DNA of 64,000 bases from the NCBI GenBank assembly GCA_015680685.1, contig MNCI01027436.1:243128-307127 (forward strand), read 5' to 3'. The notes below the pieces were generated by a model that had not been told where the DNA came from, ran no database searches, and saw only the letters and a list, made by a program, of their open reading frames with translations. The position numbers and the translations under genes are program-made. Positions 45,450 through 57,800 of this stretch are shown in pieces (position 1 is the first letter of the stretch; every line of letters starts with the position of its first letter). Origin of the DNA: Gnetum montanum (taxonomy: Eukaryota > Streptophyta > Gnetopsida > Gnetales > Gnetaceae).

Positions 45450-47767
45450 GTCCCCCATGACTGAACCTTTGATCATGGTGAGAATTAATAAATGAAAAGT
45501 TTGGATCCATGCATGTTGGAAATGTTGGGGATCAATCATATCCAAACCACCAGGTGTCTTTTGAGGTGGGGGTAGGAATGTACCCAAATTTGGATTCACA
45601 CACTTGATTTTAGTAGGCATAGTGGGGTAGATTATAAGATGTGGTCATGTGATAATGAGCTGACCCTCTATGGCACCCGTGACCGTAAGATGGTATGCAA
45701 GGATCAATGTCTCCCTACGTGGCTATATTCATTGGGTTGCATAGTTGTTGGAGTATTGATTGGTGGCCCTGAGAAGGTAACAGGAGGTATTGGCTTTGAA
45801 GAGAAAGATGCACCATAGTGTTGAACTTGTGCTAAGTGGGAGGATGCAGTGGTCTCGGAACTGTGCTGTCCCTTTTTATGGTCATGTCTAAAGAAGGGAC
45901 GCCTTCGATCTTATGGAGGATTCCCACTGCGGTTAACAATAGCAACACAAGTCATGTTTATGGGTCGATCTTGTGGTGCAAATCCTTCTAGCACAACTAG
46001 TGGCGATGTAGAAGAAGGTGAAGGATGAGAATATTGAGGGTAAGGAGAAGTATAAGGAACATGAGGTGGTGATCTTGTTGGAGAGGACATGGGCTGATAG
46101 TACTTAGGAGAATGATAGTGATGTGATGAGATAAAGGATGTTGACCCAGTTGGGGAAACAAGATGCTGAACATCATAAGCGCTTGGGTTTAGATGGTAGG
46201 AAGGGTGTAACTAGTTTGATGATGGCCTTCCCCATGACTGGGGTTTTTGCCACTATGGTTGAACATGGTATTTTTGTACGAATTATGGATGAAGCATTCC
46301 TCCCCAAATCTCATGTAAATGTAACAAGATTGGGCATTGACCTTTGGGGTGATTGTACAGGTAGATGTTACATTGATACATATAATTAGCAGTTTTGTTT
46401 TTATCCTTATTCTCTTCAACCCTTCTTTTTGATTGTCTAAAGGTGTTCTGTCCTACTTCTTGGTTCATCATGGTTCTACCTCTAATACTGTTGGCATATT
46501 CTCCACATTTTTCATGTACCCATTCCATCATCTTATTGATCTTTGCCTTAATTTCATCTAGTGATTGTAGGATTGGCAAAGATGGTGCTTCTACCTCCTT
46601 GAGGTGAGTTGATTTCTCCTATTCATGATCATGGACCTTTGCTAATTTGAGATTTTAGTCCCATTGAAAGCTTTCAAAATTATCCCATTTAGCCATTTCT
46701 CATTCTTCTTTTACTACCCACTTAATAAGCTCTTGGAATTGATGGGTTTGTGGCTCATATAGTTGACCTAGGGCATACATCCCTAGGGTCTCCCTTGTTT
46801 CATTATGAAGTCCATCCATGATGTGATACATTAGCCTCTCCTTGGAGAACCCATGGCTTGGGCATTTTTTTAACAAATAATAGTATCTTTCTAAGGCCAT
46901 GTCCAAGGTTTCATGTTACCCTTATTTCCATTCTTGGATTTGTCTCCTCAAGGCTAACACTCTAGCATAGGTTTGATATCGTTCAGTAAAGAGTTCTACC
47001 ATTGTTAGCCATCTACAAATTGATTTTGGTTTTAAGGATCTATACCATAATTTTGCTTGGCCAATGAGTGTCATTGCAAAGAGCTTAATTTTTTTCCATC
47101 CATTATCAATATTGTTCCATGCATAGATGTCATAAAAGGCTTGTAAATGCTATTGTGGATCTAAATCATAGTCTCTTGAAAACTTGGGAAAGTTTTTTAA
47201 ATCAAGCCTAGGTATATGGCTTTCTTTGCGATGCTTGCAAGATATTTGAAAAACCTCTTGTATATGCCTTAGGCTCTTAGTGGCCAGTAGGGATTCATTG
47301 TCACTAGGTAGGTTATGAATTTGTGAGTTGGAACGATGTTGTCTTTGTTCATGTTGGTGTTCTAAATTTTTCCTGTGAGCTTGATTTTTAGTTCTACACT
47401 GATCCCTTGAAAGATGATCATCCATGTCATGACCTGACATTGAAGGGGTAGAGGAAGATAAAGAACTAGAAAACTCATCATGACTTTTTTAATTCTTCCA
47501 ATCATCCCCGAATAAATTCTTGTTAACTATTGAGAAGGTCTCAGGCCTTACAAGCCCCCTCATTCTACGAGATGTCCCATCCTTAGTAGAGGTGTCAGAG
47601 TTGGATGACAAGAGTCCTTGAGTGCCATTGGGGTGTTCATGAACATAGGGGATCCTTGCATAAGGTTGAGTACTCCAAAATTCATCTTCATAATCATATA
47701 ATTTGTTGGTTCTCCAATTAATTGCCTCACTAGTTGTGGCATTAGCATGGTCTTGTGATGGAGACAT
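45450..47767 (-). pseudogene. Athila-like gag of element 5
   Basis: Start at ATG 47767 (MSPSQDHANATTSEAINWRT), then SRDQCRTKNQAHRKNLEHQH and DLKNFPKFSRDYDLDPQ. Capsid-like WKKIKLFAMTLIGQAKLWYR near 47080, LRRQIQEWK, then MDMALERYYYLLKKCPSHGF and ERLMYHIMDGLHNETRETLG at 46906-46700. The zinc knuckle CNIYLYNHPKGQC near 46350 (second Cys lost) is followed by a Pro/Ser-rich tail. Element 3 has matching text at each step. Frameshifts and stops throughout. Confidence 0.8.
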
Positions 47768-47878
47768 TATTATGAATTGTGTGTGACTTACTTGAAAGTA
47801 ATCTCTTTTCTAAAAGATATAATGTTAATGCTTCATTACAGTGATCTTGTATGATATAACTAATCTAGATAACTAGCA

Positions 47879-47900
47879 CCATCCTCGACAACAGTGCCAA
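47879..47900 (-). promoter_or_regulatory. primer-binding site of element 5
   Basis: Minus strand TTGGCACTGTTGTCGAGGAT starts right after the LTR end TCATCA and matches the gypsy PBS form TTGGCGCCGTTGCCGGGGAT with transitions. Confidence 0.8.
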
Positions 47901-48264
47901 TGATGAGTGGCGAGGTACCCCTACACTCAACCATACAAATACGAGCATGTACACATGATTTGGTCAAACTCCACAAATGGACTAGTTGTGGTATCTAGAT
48001 AGTTACACGTTGATCACAGTTCACTATCTTCCCACTTGGACTAGTATTGCTTTGTCACATATGATTTAGCCTAGAGTGAGGTGTATGATGTGGTCCTAAA
48101 CTAATGCTACTCCTAGAGGCAATGGAAAATAACTTATAAGCTAAGAGGGAGCGGGAGAAGAGAATCTAAGCTAGCCTAAGTGCGATGAGCATCCATCCTT
48201 AATCATCCATACACATCTTGGACCTCGTGTACTACTTTTGAGATTACCAAGCATATATTACTTG
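47901..48264 (-). repeat. 5' LTR of element 5, truncated by insertion
   Basis: Aligns with 42523-42886 and stops at CATATATTACTTG; the partner LTR continues with AGTGCTCC. The next base (48265) is the terminus of element 2's LTR. Confidence 0.9.
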
Positions 48265-49672
48265 TGTAACAACGGAAAACGTCAGTCACTAGAAATACCG
48301 AATGAAAGTCTGTGTACACAGTTCTAACCCCAGATCTGTGCAAGGGTGGTGCTAGAGAAAGAAATGAATCCGATGTACCCTAAACGGTCTTGTCGATTAG
48401 ATAGGGACTTACTTAATCAGTAAAATTTTTACAATAATTTGATGGCAAAATGATGATTCTTTATGAAGAAATGCAATATTGTTAATCCTGAAAATAATTA
48501 AAGACGATGTAAACGATTTAGATGCGATTGCCAAATCTATATAAATAGGACAAAAAGAATTAGATTTATAGAGAGTGTGACCACAAGATCTGGGTTTTAA
48601 TTTATGAATACAATATGTTGGATACAATGATAATAGGTGGGCTTCAGTTTGGACGAAGCACATGCCAACAATAAGAAGTTATCTAAAGATGAAACAAGCG
48701 AGGGTCAATCTACCTTATTCTAGCCAATCTGGGCGCAAGGCAGTCAGACCTAGGGCAGAATATCTGGTAGCCGATTGTTTCTGATCAAGAGTTCTTGCCA
48801 ATCACCTCCAATGTTCTCACGATCGCTGATCCTCTTTTTTTCGCTCTCTTGCTAACCGTTACAGAGAAATTTTTGTCAACCCCTTCGATCTTTGTCAACT
48901 GGAGCATTTATAAGGCTAGGGTCAAGAGGAAAACGTGATTTAGATGACGCATGTCCTAAACCTATAAGATTTCATTCACTTGATGTGTTGTCATTTAAGC
49001 TTGCAGCACTATGCTGTGTAGGGCGTTGCAAACCACTCTTGTTTAGACTCTGGCAACAAACTGTCCTTTGATTACACTGCAATATGCTAGCGAGCATATT
49101 ATGGTGTATGAACTACTGATGCCTGAATTGTGCTATTGTTACTTGCATTACACTGCATTACACTACATTACGCATCATAGCGTGATTCAGCGTAAAATAA
49201 CGAAACTGCAAAAGTTGAAGTATTGTCGCCACGCTTCCTCTATTTCTAATAAATTCCTTTCGGGATTTTATTATACCACACTGCGTAACGCAGTGTAATG
49301 GGCCCCTTAACCAGGAAAGAACACCCACTAAAATGCGCAGCATGCTGCAGATCGTTGCTTTAGCCTTGAGATTTTTGCTGGGTTGTTGGAGTCTTGTATG
49401 TTTGCCATCTTTGATGCTGCATTTGACTATCTTTGATATTACGCTGCGTAACACGGCATTACGCTATGTTGCGTAATGCAGTGTAGTATGCTAAATGTTG
49501 AGATTTTGAAACATAGAAAACTCGCAAAGTGGAAGGCTTGCCGCTGTGCACCCATCGTTTTGTTCTGTCTCCTGAAATTCATCTATACTATGCTGCACCT
49601 TGTCACAACTCCTCATTTGAGTCGCTAGATTTTGCCGAACTGTCAAGGCCTTGAAATTTTTATGGTGTTTCA
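48265..49672 (-). repeat. 3' LTR of Tat element 2
   Basis: 1,408 bp. The left terminus TGTAACAACGG abuts element 5's LTR; the right terminus is GGTGTTTCA, i.e. TGAAACACC on the minus strand. TATAAATG lies near 48905-48914 (minus). U3 contains inverted words built from GCGTTACGC / TGCGTAACGCA (49160-49195, 49275-49300, 49440-49485). Confidence 0.85.
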
Positions 49673-49685
49673 ATGGCCCCTCTTT
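49673..49685 (-). promoter_or_regulatory. polypurine tract of element 2
   Basis: Minus strand AAAGAGGGGCCAT directly before the LTR start TGAAACACC, as in element 6 (30750-30762). Confidence 0.7.
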
Positions 49686-50860
49686 ATTGACATTTAGAGG
49701 ACTTGCCCAAAAGACTTCGACAAAGAATACAAAACACCAGAGAGGTAAAGGCACCAACAACGTCCGTCGAAGATTGCTCAAGTGTCGCTCTGTCAAAACC
49801 TGGAAGTGCAAAGGCAGCGTAGGGAGGAAAGCATAGGGGGGATTTTACAAATGTGAGGGAAGATAGGTTTAGTGAGGACTCAAGCACATGAACATGAAAC
49901 TTTTGCAAACAGGTCATAGCGTCCTTCCGCGAATGTATTTGCGAGAGGTTACGCCGTCATACTGTATATGGAGGGCTTGTGTAGACGAGTTGTGTTACAC
50001 CCGCGTGGCCTGGATGAGTTGTGTCCAAACTTTGCCCCTTTTTTTGAATTACATTCCACTAGGCAATTTGCGTTACACCAATTCATGGACACAAAGATGC
50101 GAAAGAGTTTGCTTGAATGTTCACGCTCTGTATAGGCAAAATAGGGGGTAAAGGCGATCATGAGGACAAAGGGAGGAGAAAACAAAGTAATGCATCTGAT
50201 GGAGGGAGAGATAGGGTTTGCACTCCTAAATGGCTAGGCTAGTCTGAGTAACCACTTCAGGACACCGCAATACCTTGCCTTCTAATGAATGCATTCTCAA
50301 TCAACGCTGTCGTAGCAAGTAACTTGCAAAAACATAACAAAGAGCATAGCGTAGAAGCAATCGTCCTAATTGCTAAGGAGGGAGGCTGTTGAAACAAGCA
50401 CCATCCAAAGTGAAAAGTAGAGCATAGGCCATGAAATAGGGACCGTAACAAGGAGCAAGCATCCCAATGTTGATGCCACAGTTCATGAAACCACCGTCGA
50501 TAGCTAGATTCATCTTTCTCAAATGATTGGGCAAAGAACAAGTCAAATGAATCTACTAAGCTTGACGGTGATGGATGGAGGCCGCTGAGACTAAGAATGA
50601 CCATAGTTTCTTTGGGTTCCCAACCGACAAAGTTGATCCTAGGAGCTATAGCTACAGAGTTATCGTTGTAGCAACATCTTCGAGAGATCAATAGTATGCC
50701 TTTCGGCATGTTCGAGGAATCAGTAGGATGCTGGCGGGGTAGCGGTGTTGCATCTATTCCAACACCTTACCCGTTCCATCTGGTATGGATGCTATGCAAG
50801 AATGACTATGCTAGCTTGCTTCATGGATTGCGTGATAGATTCCAATTTTGAGTCCTGGTT
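49686..50860 (-). other. 3' untranslated region of element 2
   Basis: No gene recognised. Short frames on both strands (for example 50709-50257) lack motifs. The first 60 bp match the end of the corresponding region of element 6. Confidence 0.5.
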
Positions 50861-50864
50861 GACT

Positions 50865-51215
50865 GTTGTTGCTGGTTTTAAGCCTCAGTAGGCCGTGATC
50901 CCAGTTTAACATTTGGGCATACTGGAACCTACTAGTTTTTCGTCATAGCGGACAGTGGAAGAGCTAGTTTATGGTCCTAGCAGACTGTGATATGGGTGTC
51001 AGTTTTATGTCATGACCCAGGGATAAGTCTATGCTGGTTTAGCGTCTTAGCAGATGTATGCTTACCTTGCCATTTTCACGTCATGGTGAACGGTCGAAAA
51101 TTTTGCCAATTTAGCATCTTGGCGAATGCGTGCAAGAGGTGCCAGTTTTACGTCGTAGCGGACGTGTACAACTTTGCTAGTTTTATGTTGTAGCAGACAT
51201 TTGTTACCTTGCGTT
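50865..51215 (+). repeat. hairpin minisatellite after integrase of element 2
   Basis: About eight units: (C/G)(T/C)AGTTTTACGTCGTAGCGGAC and variants. GTC pairs with GAC across TAG-rich loops (CGTCATAGCGGACAG, GGTCCTAGCAGACTG, CGTCGTAGCGGACG). Same family and orientation as the arrays around the cassette. Confidence 0.7.
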
Positions 51216-51249
51216 TGAGCCGAGTTGATCTTTAGATGTAGTATTGCTT

Positions 51250-52482
51250 CAAATATAGATGATTTACTGGATTTGATAACTCGTTGCCGTCGATATTCAC
51301 TAACTTGAATGCTCCATTGTCATATGCATCAATGACCAAGAAAGGGCCTTTCTAGTTTGTAGAGAACTTGCCTACTGGTTCACAAACAGCCTTGAGAACC
51401 AAATATCCTTTCTTAATCAGTCATTGATGCAGGTTGTGCCGATGTTTCTATCTCTGTTTATCTTGATATCTTTTGATGGTCTTGAGCGTCTGGATGCGTT
51501 TTTCCTCCACTGAGTCTAAATCCACGATTCTAGACTCATTATGTTGAGTCTCATTTATAACTATGGATAGGACCATCTGCAATGAGGGAACCTATAATTC
51601 CAAGGGCAACACTGCTTCAGATTTGTAGACCAGGCTATAGGGCATCCTGTTTGTAGCCATTCTACACGTCATATGATACACCCATAGCATGTAGAGGATT
51701 TTTTCATGCCATCGTTTTTTGTTATTGCTGAGCATCTTCTTAAGTAGATTGATAATTACTTTGTTTGTCACTTCTGCTTGACCATTTACTTGCAGGTAAT
51801 AAGGTGAAGAAAAAGATTGCTTGATACCAAGATTATCACAAAAATATTTGGTTTCTGTGCTACTAAATTATGGCCAATTGTCAATCACAATAGTCATAGG
51901 GAGTCCAAATCTAGTTACAATATTGTCTAAGATGAAATGGAAAACTTGTTGAGATGTAATCTTTCATAGGGGAATAGCCTCAACCCACTTTGTAAAATAC
52001 TCAGTGGCAGTGATAATGAAACTATGTCCTGCGGAAGATTTAGGCGTGATGGGACCTATGATGTCTAGTCCCCATCACTAGAATGGCTAAGTAATCTAAG
52101 TGGTGTGTAACTCGATTGGTGACATGTGTATTAGGTTTGTGTAACACTGACACGTATCACACATCTTAACTTTGGTAAGGAAATCTCTTTCCATGTAGGG
52201 CCAATAGTACCCTAAGCGTCTGATTTTAGCGACCATGGCTCGCGAGGCTACGTGTCCTCCACACAACCCCTCGTGGACTTTACTAACTATCTGTTGTGCT
52301 TGATCATTATTAATGCAGGTGAGCAATACTCCATCGAAAGAGCGTCTACAGAGAGTATTGTCTTCGATGATGACGTATTTCCTGACATGCTTGCGTACTG
52401 CATCCTTTTGCGCATGCATTAGCTCGTGTGGTGGTTCTCCATGCAGAAGGTAAGTTTTAATGCTATCATACCATTCTAGCAT
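51250..52482 (-). pseudogene. Tat integrase of element 2
   Basis: Catalyses insertion of the element's cDNA. The zinc-binding domain is at 52482-52096: VHEGLCGGHVASRAMVAKIR, LGYYWPYMERD, CDTCQ (the H-H-C-C pattern is visible). The core domain follows below a few stops: WGLDIIGPITPKSSAGHSF (first Asp), FGLPMTIVIDNWP (second Asp), then QVNGQAEVTNKVIINLL (Glu), MLWVYHMTCRMATNRMPYSL, and a C-terminal VLKAVCEPVGKFSTN region. About six stops; the reading frame is otherwise almost continuous, so this copy is the youngest pol here. Confidence 0.9.
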
Positions 52483-52506
52483 TTCCCCAGCATTTAATGA
52501 AGAAAT

Positions 52507-53052
52507 CTACACCGCTTGAATGACAGGATCTGTACATTCCATCATTAAAGTGGGCCAAGTGGCAAACAAATGTGGTGGCACATTTAGCACCAATGTTGCC
52601 AGTGCATCGGCCACAGCGTTTTTGTTATGCAGCATGTGTTGGGCATCGATCGTCACAAATTGTTTCAGGAGATCTTTAGCCATATCGCAGTAGGGCTGTA
52701 GATGCATAGCTTTGCAGGCATAGACTCCTATGATTTGATTGATGACGAGCCTCGAATCGCCTCGGATCGCCAGGTGTTGAACATTGAGTTCTTTGGCTAT
52801 CAACAATCCTCTAAAGAGCCCCTCATACTCTACCACGTTGTTCATACAAGGGAAGGCTAGGCGGTAAGCCAATGGGCACACATCCTTAGGGGTAAGCATA
52901 ATGACAGCAGCAGCACTGCCGCCTCTAGTAGTTGAAGCTCCGTCAAAATATAACTTTGCTTTGAGGCCTGTCGACACAGGGCTTATACTATGTATATGTT
53001 CATCTGGGAATTCTGGCTCTATTTTAGCTTGATCTTTGATAGGCGATGTCAC
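52507..53052 (-). pseudogene. archaeal-type RNase H (second RNase H) of element 2
   Basis: An open frame of 181 codons, bounded by stops. LKAKLYFDGASTTRGGSAAA (first Asp), NNVVEYEGLFRGLLIAKELN (Glu), VQHLAIRGDSRLVINQI (Asp) and KNAVADALATL (last Asp) give a full D-E-D-D catalytic set. Dual RNase H is known for the Tat/Ogre clade, where this domain follows the original gypsy RNase H. The frame itself is intact; only the surrounding polyprotein is broken. Confidence 0.9.
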
Positions 53053-53070
53053 TAGCTGGTCAGCTATAGC

Positions 53071-54248
53071 CTAACCTTTGGTAGATGATTGGCCGACATA
53101 ATGTAAATCAAATTTGACTATGATAGCCTTCCAACGAGCTATCCTACTACTCTCATATAAGCTATGTGAGATAGCCCGCAAAACGTTGCTTTTACAAATT
53201 ATGTTGACCTGACTACGGAAAAGATAATGTCTACATTTTTTAAGTGCAACAACTAATGCCAAACAGTTACGCTCTACTTCATTGCATCTTGTTTCATACG
53301 CAAATAGGGCATGACTGAGGTAATAGATAAGGGCTTCTAACCCATCGTTCCTTTTATGGCAAAGTAATGCAACTATAGACACATCTGAGTTAGCTAGATA
53401 GATGTAAAAAGGTTAATCCCTTTGTGGCGGGAAAACTATCGGTAAATGTTGTAGCTCCTTTTTTAAGTCATCAAATGCATGCTGGAAATCATCGGTCCAT
53501 TCGAAGTTAACACCCTTTTTAAGAAGGTGTTGCATGGGATGTAATTTTTCTGTTAATTTTGAAATGAACCACCTGATGAATTGTAGTTTGCCTTGCAAAC
53601 CACGTAGTTCTTTGAGGTTTGTAGGTGGCGTTAAATCGACGATGGCTTTAACCTTGTCGGGATCGACTCAGATGCCAGTCTCTAATACCAAAAACCCCAA
53701 CATGCGTTTGGTTTTGACTCCGAATGTGCATTTCTTTGGGTTGAGCCGTAAGTAATGCTTAAGACATCATTTAAGGACTAACTCCAGGTCTTCTGAATGA
53801 TCTTCAAACTTTATAGACTTGACAGCTATGTCATCTACGTAGTCGTTCAATCTCCCTAAATGGTAGTCGCTAAAGATGTATGTCATGGCTCGCTGATACA
53901 TTGCCCCAGCATTTTTTAGCCCGACAGGCATCATAGTGTAATAGAAGGTCCCCCAAGATGTCATGAATTTTGTGGTCAATTGATGCTCTAGGTTAATACG
54001 AATTTGATTATAACCTGAGAAACCATCCATAAAAGATAGAAGCACATGACCAACTGTTGTGTCACATCGCCAACCTCCAGGTCTAGTGTTCCGGCTAGGT
54101 GTTTTGTACAATCTGGGAATATTTCCAATGTTGCTATAGTTGCGTCACAAAGGGAAGGGTCTATTTCTACCAAGGTGTAATTAAGCTACCTAATGATCTC
54201 CCCATATGGGCTTGTTAAGGCTAATGGTGCAGATAAATCTATGTCCAT
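53071..54248 (-). pseudogene. Tat reverse transcriptase and gypsy RNase H of element 2
   Basis: Starts at ATG 54248 (MDIDLSAPLALTSPYGE). The RT N-terminal block (PKKxGGIRIYxDFRDLNK in element 1) is deleted between about 54075 and 54050, so LDLEVGDVT jumps to VLLSFMDGFSGYNQIRINLE. Then GTFYYTMMPVGLKNAGAMYQ, catalytic YVDDIAVKS, LKELRGLQGKLQFIRWFISK, and RNase H with IYYLSHALFAYETRC and ERNCLALVVALKKCRHYLF (53382-53071). Stops between blocks are few. Confidence 0.9.
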
Positions 54249-54285
54249 TTGTCAATCACCCTACAAAAAATGCCAAAAAAGGAAG
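54249..54285 (-). promoter_or_regulatory. candidate splice acceptor before pol of element 2
   Basis: Minus strand CTTCCTTTTTTGGCATTTTTTGTAG followed by GGTGATTGACAAATGG in separate words: a long pyrimidine run, TTGTAG, then the pol ATG 12 bases later. The AG is at 54262-54261. Same position as 1768 in element 1. Confidence 0.6.
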
Positions 54286-54364
54286 TTGTTACATTGTCTT
54301 TTCTACTAATCTATTGAACGATAAGAGTTTGTTTTTATTTTCATTGCATCAGGCTTGCATATTA

Positions 54365-54605
54365 AAGAGGCTTCCATTTTAAGGTCTTAGTGGACCGTTA
54401 CAAATATGCTTGGTCTGTGAAACAATAACGAGCTCGGCTTCCTAGATGCTGGCATATGAAATAAGATGAAAGATAAAACGTGGCATGTCTAGCGTGTCAT
54501 GAAATTTGAATTTCTGTACAAACCATAGTTAATGCGATCGGATTACAAAATGATAAATGTATTAGTTTAGGGTCATTTCGGACCACGATCTACACGATAT
54601 CTACA
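54365..54605 (+). repeat. hairpin minisatellite upstream of cassette copy 2 (worn)
   Basis: At least two clear units, TTTTAAGGTCTTAGTGGACC and TTAGGGTCATTTCGGACCA, with degenerate ones between. Same place and orientation as 1892-2215 in element 1. Confidence 0.55.
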
Positions 54606-54711
54606 AAATTAATGCCCTGATCTTCGCGTTTCATGTCATACTGACATCGGCATTTCAGGAAAGTTTCGCATCGATCAGGCAGAAAGAGAAGTTAGTTTCA
54701 AGTATTTTATT

Positions 54712-54719
54712 TATAAATT
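54712..54719 (+). promoter_or_regulatory. TATA box of antisense cassette, copy 2
   Basis: TATAAATT, 120 to 127 bases before the ATG at 54839, matching the layout of copy 1. Confidence 0.5.
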
Positions 54720-54838
54720 GATGGTTCATACTCAAAACAGGTTACAGATATTGCGAATTTGGATTTTGGCTATAGCAGAAAAGGAGCGGAAGCAAGGCGT
54801 AAACAGAGGATTTTGCGAAAGCTCATTCGATTGTAGCT

Positions 54839-57800
54839 ATGGCACCAAAGGTCAAGGGGAAGAATGCTAAACTAGCAAGGATTGACGAAATACAAGAGAG
54901 CTTGCAGTGAGCTTCGCAGGCCAGAGTCGAGGCTCAGGAAGTTACTCCGCTGAATCGGTAAGTCGTCGTCTAGCCTTCTGCACCATTGTTATATTTGTTG
55001 TGGCATTGTGATTATATGTTATTTTCTTGAATGTGTGTGTTGCATTGAGAGTTAATATCTTTTTATGTGGGCTGAGCTATCGTGGTTTGCGATATTACCC
55101 TCATCTTTGCTATAAGAGACGAGCTTCATAGCGTTACGAGGGTTTAGGTAACATTGAGTAAGACTGAATGAACGTCGTGTATAATCGAAAAACCTAGATA
55201 TTATAGCTGGTGGATAGCATAATCAGGGTTTTGTTTTCTTTTCCTTTATTCCCATAATAATTACATGTTACACTGGAGTGACACGCAGTGTTGCTTTCAT
55301 CGCCATTGTCAAGGATAGACCTTATGCTGTTGCAAGGGTTTGGGTGGTTTTGGCAATGAGTTTACAGTAGAATCTATAATTTTCTAGGAATTAGGAAAAT
55401 CCTAATTTAGCGTGATAAAGGTTCATGTCTAAATGTTTTGTCTAATGGTAATATGTCTTTTTTTTACTATACAGTTGTATGCTAAAGCCAGTCCTAATTA
55501 TTTTGGACATCGTGGGCATTCTTTGCTGCATGCATGTCCCCGCGGCCAATGTTCCTCCTCCTTATGCTCATATAAAGGGGGAGACAATGTGGTTCTGAAG
55601 GGGTGCATGAGGGTTCCTATAGTTTCTGCTTCGTAACTACAGTGTAATCATCTGGTCGCATCTACCAGGTGATGTAGCTACTACTATTTTGGAGACGCTA
55701 CTAGTTGGTTCAACGTAGGGCATCTTGGGGTTCCTGATGAACAACAGGATTGAGACTGTGCGAGTGCAAGACTGTGAACAAAGCACCAAAGGTTTGAGGT
55801 GTTTGAGTTGGATCTGGGAGGTGCCCAGATTCAACTGCTATCACTCCTACAATACTTTGTTCGTGGCCCGTCACCTCACAACCTATTTCCAAAACCCACC
55901 TAGTACTGTGTATTACGCCAGCGGGTAAGAATTTAAGTTTGTATCATTTCGATGTGTGGCAATGCGCTAACTACTGTTTGAATTTACGTTGAGCGTAAAG
56001 AATTTGCCCATTCTCTATGATATAGATTCTTCATTAATGATAGCAATCTCTTGGGCGATAATGATACCTTGTCATTAACTGAGAGGGCTATAGGTGAATT
56101 TACTGCTATTAGCAATGTATGGGTCGCTGTCATGCAACAAATAGCATTTGAAATTCTAGAATACCCAACCTATTATGCTTACTTCTTTTCTAGATGTAAA
56201 AATATCAGATGGCTGGATAAGGAATGGACTTTGAACCTCCCCCCTCCCCCCTCACTGTCACCAACATGTGAAGGAAAATCCCTCCATTTCCTTTGCCATT
56301 CAGACCTGGTAAACTTTGTTACGATGATGAATTGTGTTAATGTTATCAACTAGTGATGATGTGTGAAGTTGTCCTATTTTATTTTTTGTTATCTCGGCTT
56401 AACTATTGTTTTATGTGTGCAGTCAGGGAATTACGGGAGATTACAATCATGGCTTCCAGTCATGACGCGAGCAATATCTGTTTCCCCTATGGTGACATAA
56501 AGGAAACACAATGCTGGCTTGACCATAAAGTGGCCCTAGTTGTCTTGACTAATAACCTTCAGGAGGCTAGACTAATGGACCTGTTCTTGGCCATAACCCC
56601 TGATGTTACTGCAGGTGAAATGTTGACCTTAGTCAATTCCTTCAACGAAGAAGCTGAGCATCTCTACATATGTGTGCGTAACGTGCGCATAAATTTCAAC
56701 ATCGACACTCAGCTGTTCACCAATCTCTTCGGGGTCTCCTCTAATGGCTTTCCTATAGAGGAGAAGTTGAAGAGGAGTGCCAAGTACTAGGAAGAGATAG
56801 AGGAGTGGCTAGGGATTAGGAAGGAGGCCAAAGGAATTCCTGCTGAAGAGATTAAGTTGGAGGTGGCCAACACCATTTACCCCCTTTTTTGAGCTTGGCC
56901 TTCCCCAAGACACTCTCGCAAGGGAGATTCCTCACCATTGAGCAAGCTTGCATTATGTAAGAGGTCATGGAGGAGGGGACGCGATTCAATTAGGCCAGCT
57001 ATTTTGTTGAAGGCCTGCGTGTTGAAATGGTCAAGCTTTGCAAGACGCTTGAGTCCCATTTCAATGTGCATTTTGCCTTTTTCATAGCTTACTTCTAGCA
57101 TTTTTCCAAGTTTCTGGTAGTCCAAACAAATGGAGTCTGGGTGCAGCAGGACCGCAGCTAGATTTCTAAACCATGGATTTCCCATATTTATCGCATTGTC
57201 CGGTCGTAGGACCCTCCTGAAGGAATCAAGGGGTCATTGTCTGTAATGACTACAGACATGGTGGTGCCTCGAACGCAGGGTCAAGATAGTGTGGGTGGGG
57301 CATTCCCCTCCTACACTGGTGATGTGTCGAGGGGGAAGCGCTTGGCAACTGAGATAGTGGACTCGTCGGTGCCTCGGAAGAAGCCGTGTTTGACCAAGGA
57401 GTCCACCGAGCTAGCAAGTGGTGCGAGGTAGAAAATGTAAGTCAAGTTTCAAAGGACTAATCCTCTAGTAGGTAAGCAAAAGAATGTGATAATAGTTATA
57501 GTTATGTTTGATATAGACAATCTTACGTCATAATGTACTAAACTAGAGCCAAAATTCTATGTTAACTGAGAACATTGTGTGATAGCGAAGGAGAAGGTCG
57601 TGGAAAGGTTAACCCCTAAAATAGAGGCTATGATTTTGCAGTGCGAGGAAGAGCCCCCAACCTTGGAAGAGGCTATGGTCAACATGACGAACAGTGCGCA
57701 AGTTCCCGCACGAGAGAAAGGAGCAGCAGTGGAAGATGTCGAAGTCCTTTCGGCCTAGACAAGAGGAGGTAAATGATTGGTGACTCTGTGAGGCTAACTT

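Larger units (their letters stand above)
42523..48264 (-). mobile_element. Athila-like element 5 (gag only, pol deleted)
   Basis: Minus-strand element with 3' LTR (42523-43402), 3' untranslated region, gag (about 45450-47767), PBS and the first 364 bp of the 5' LTR. Protease, RT and integrase are missing: gag text is followed directly by 3' region sequence shared with element 3. The 5' LTR is cut at 48264 by element 2. Confidence 0.8.

Noticed and set aside
50257-50709. Minus-strand ORF of 150 codons in the 3' untranslated region of element 2
   Set aside because: No motif, no counterpart in element 6, and Cys/Phe/Leu-rich composition typical of chance frames. Kept only as untranslated region.
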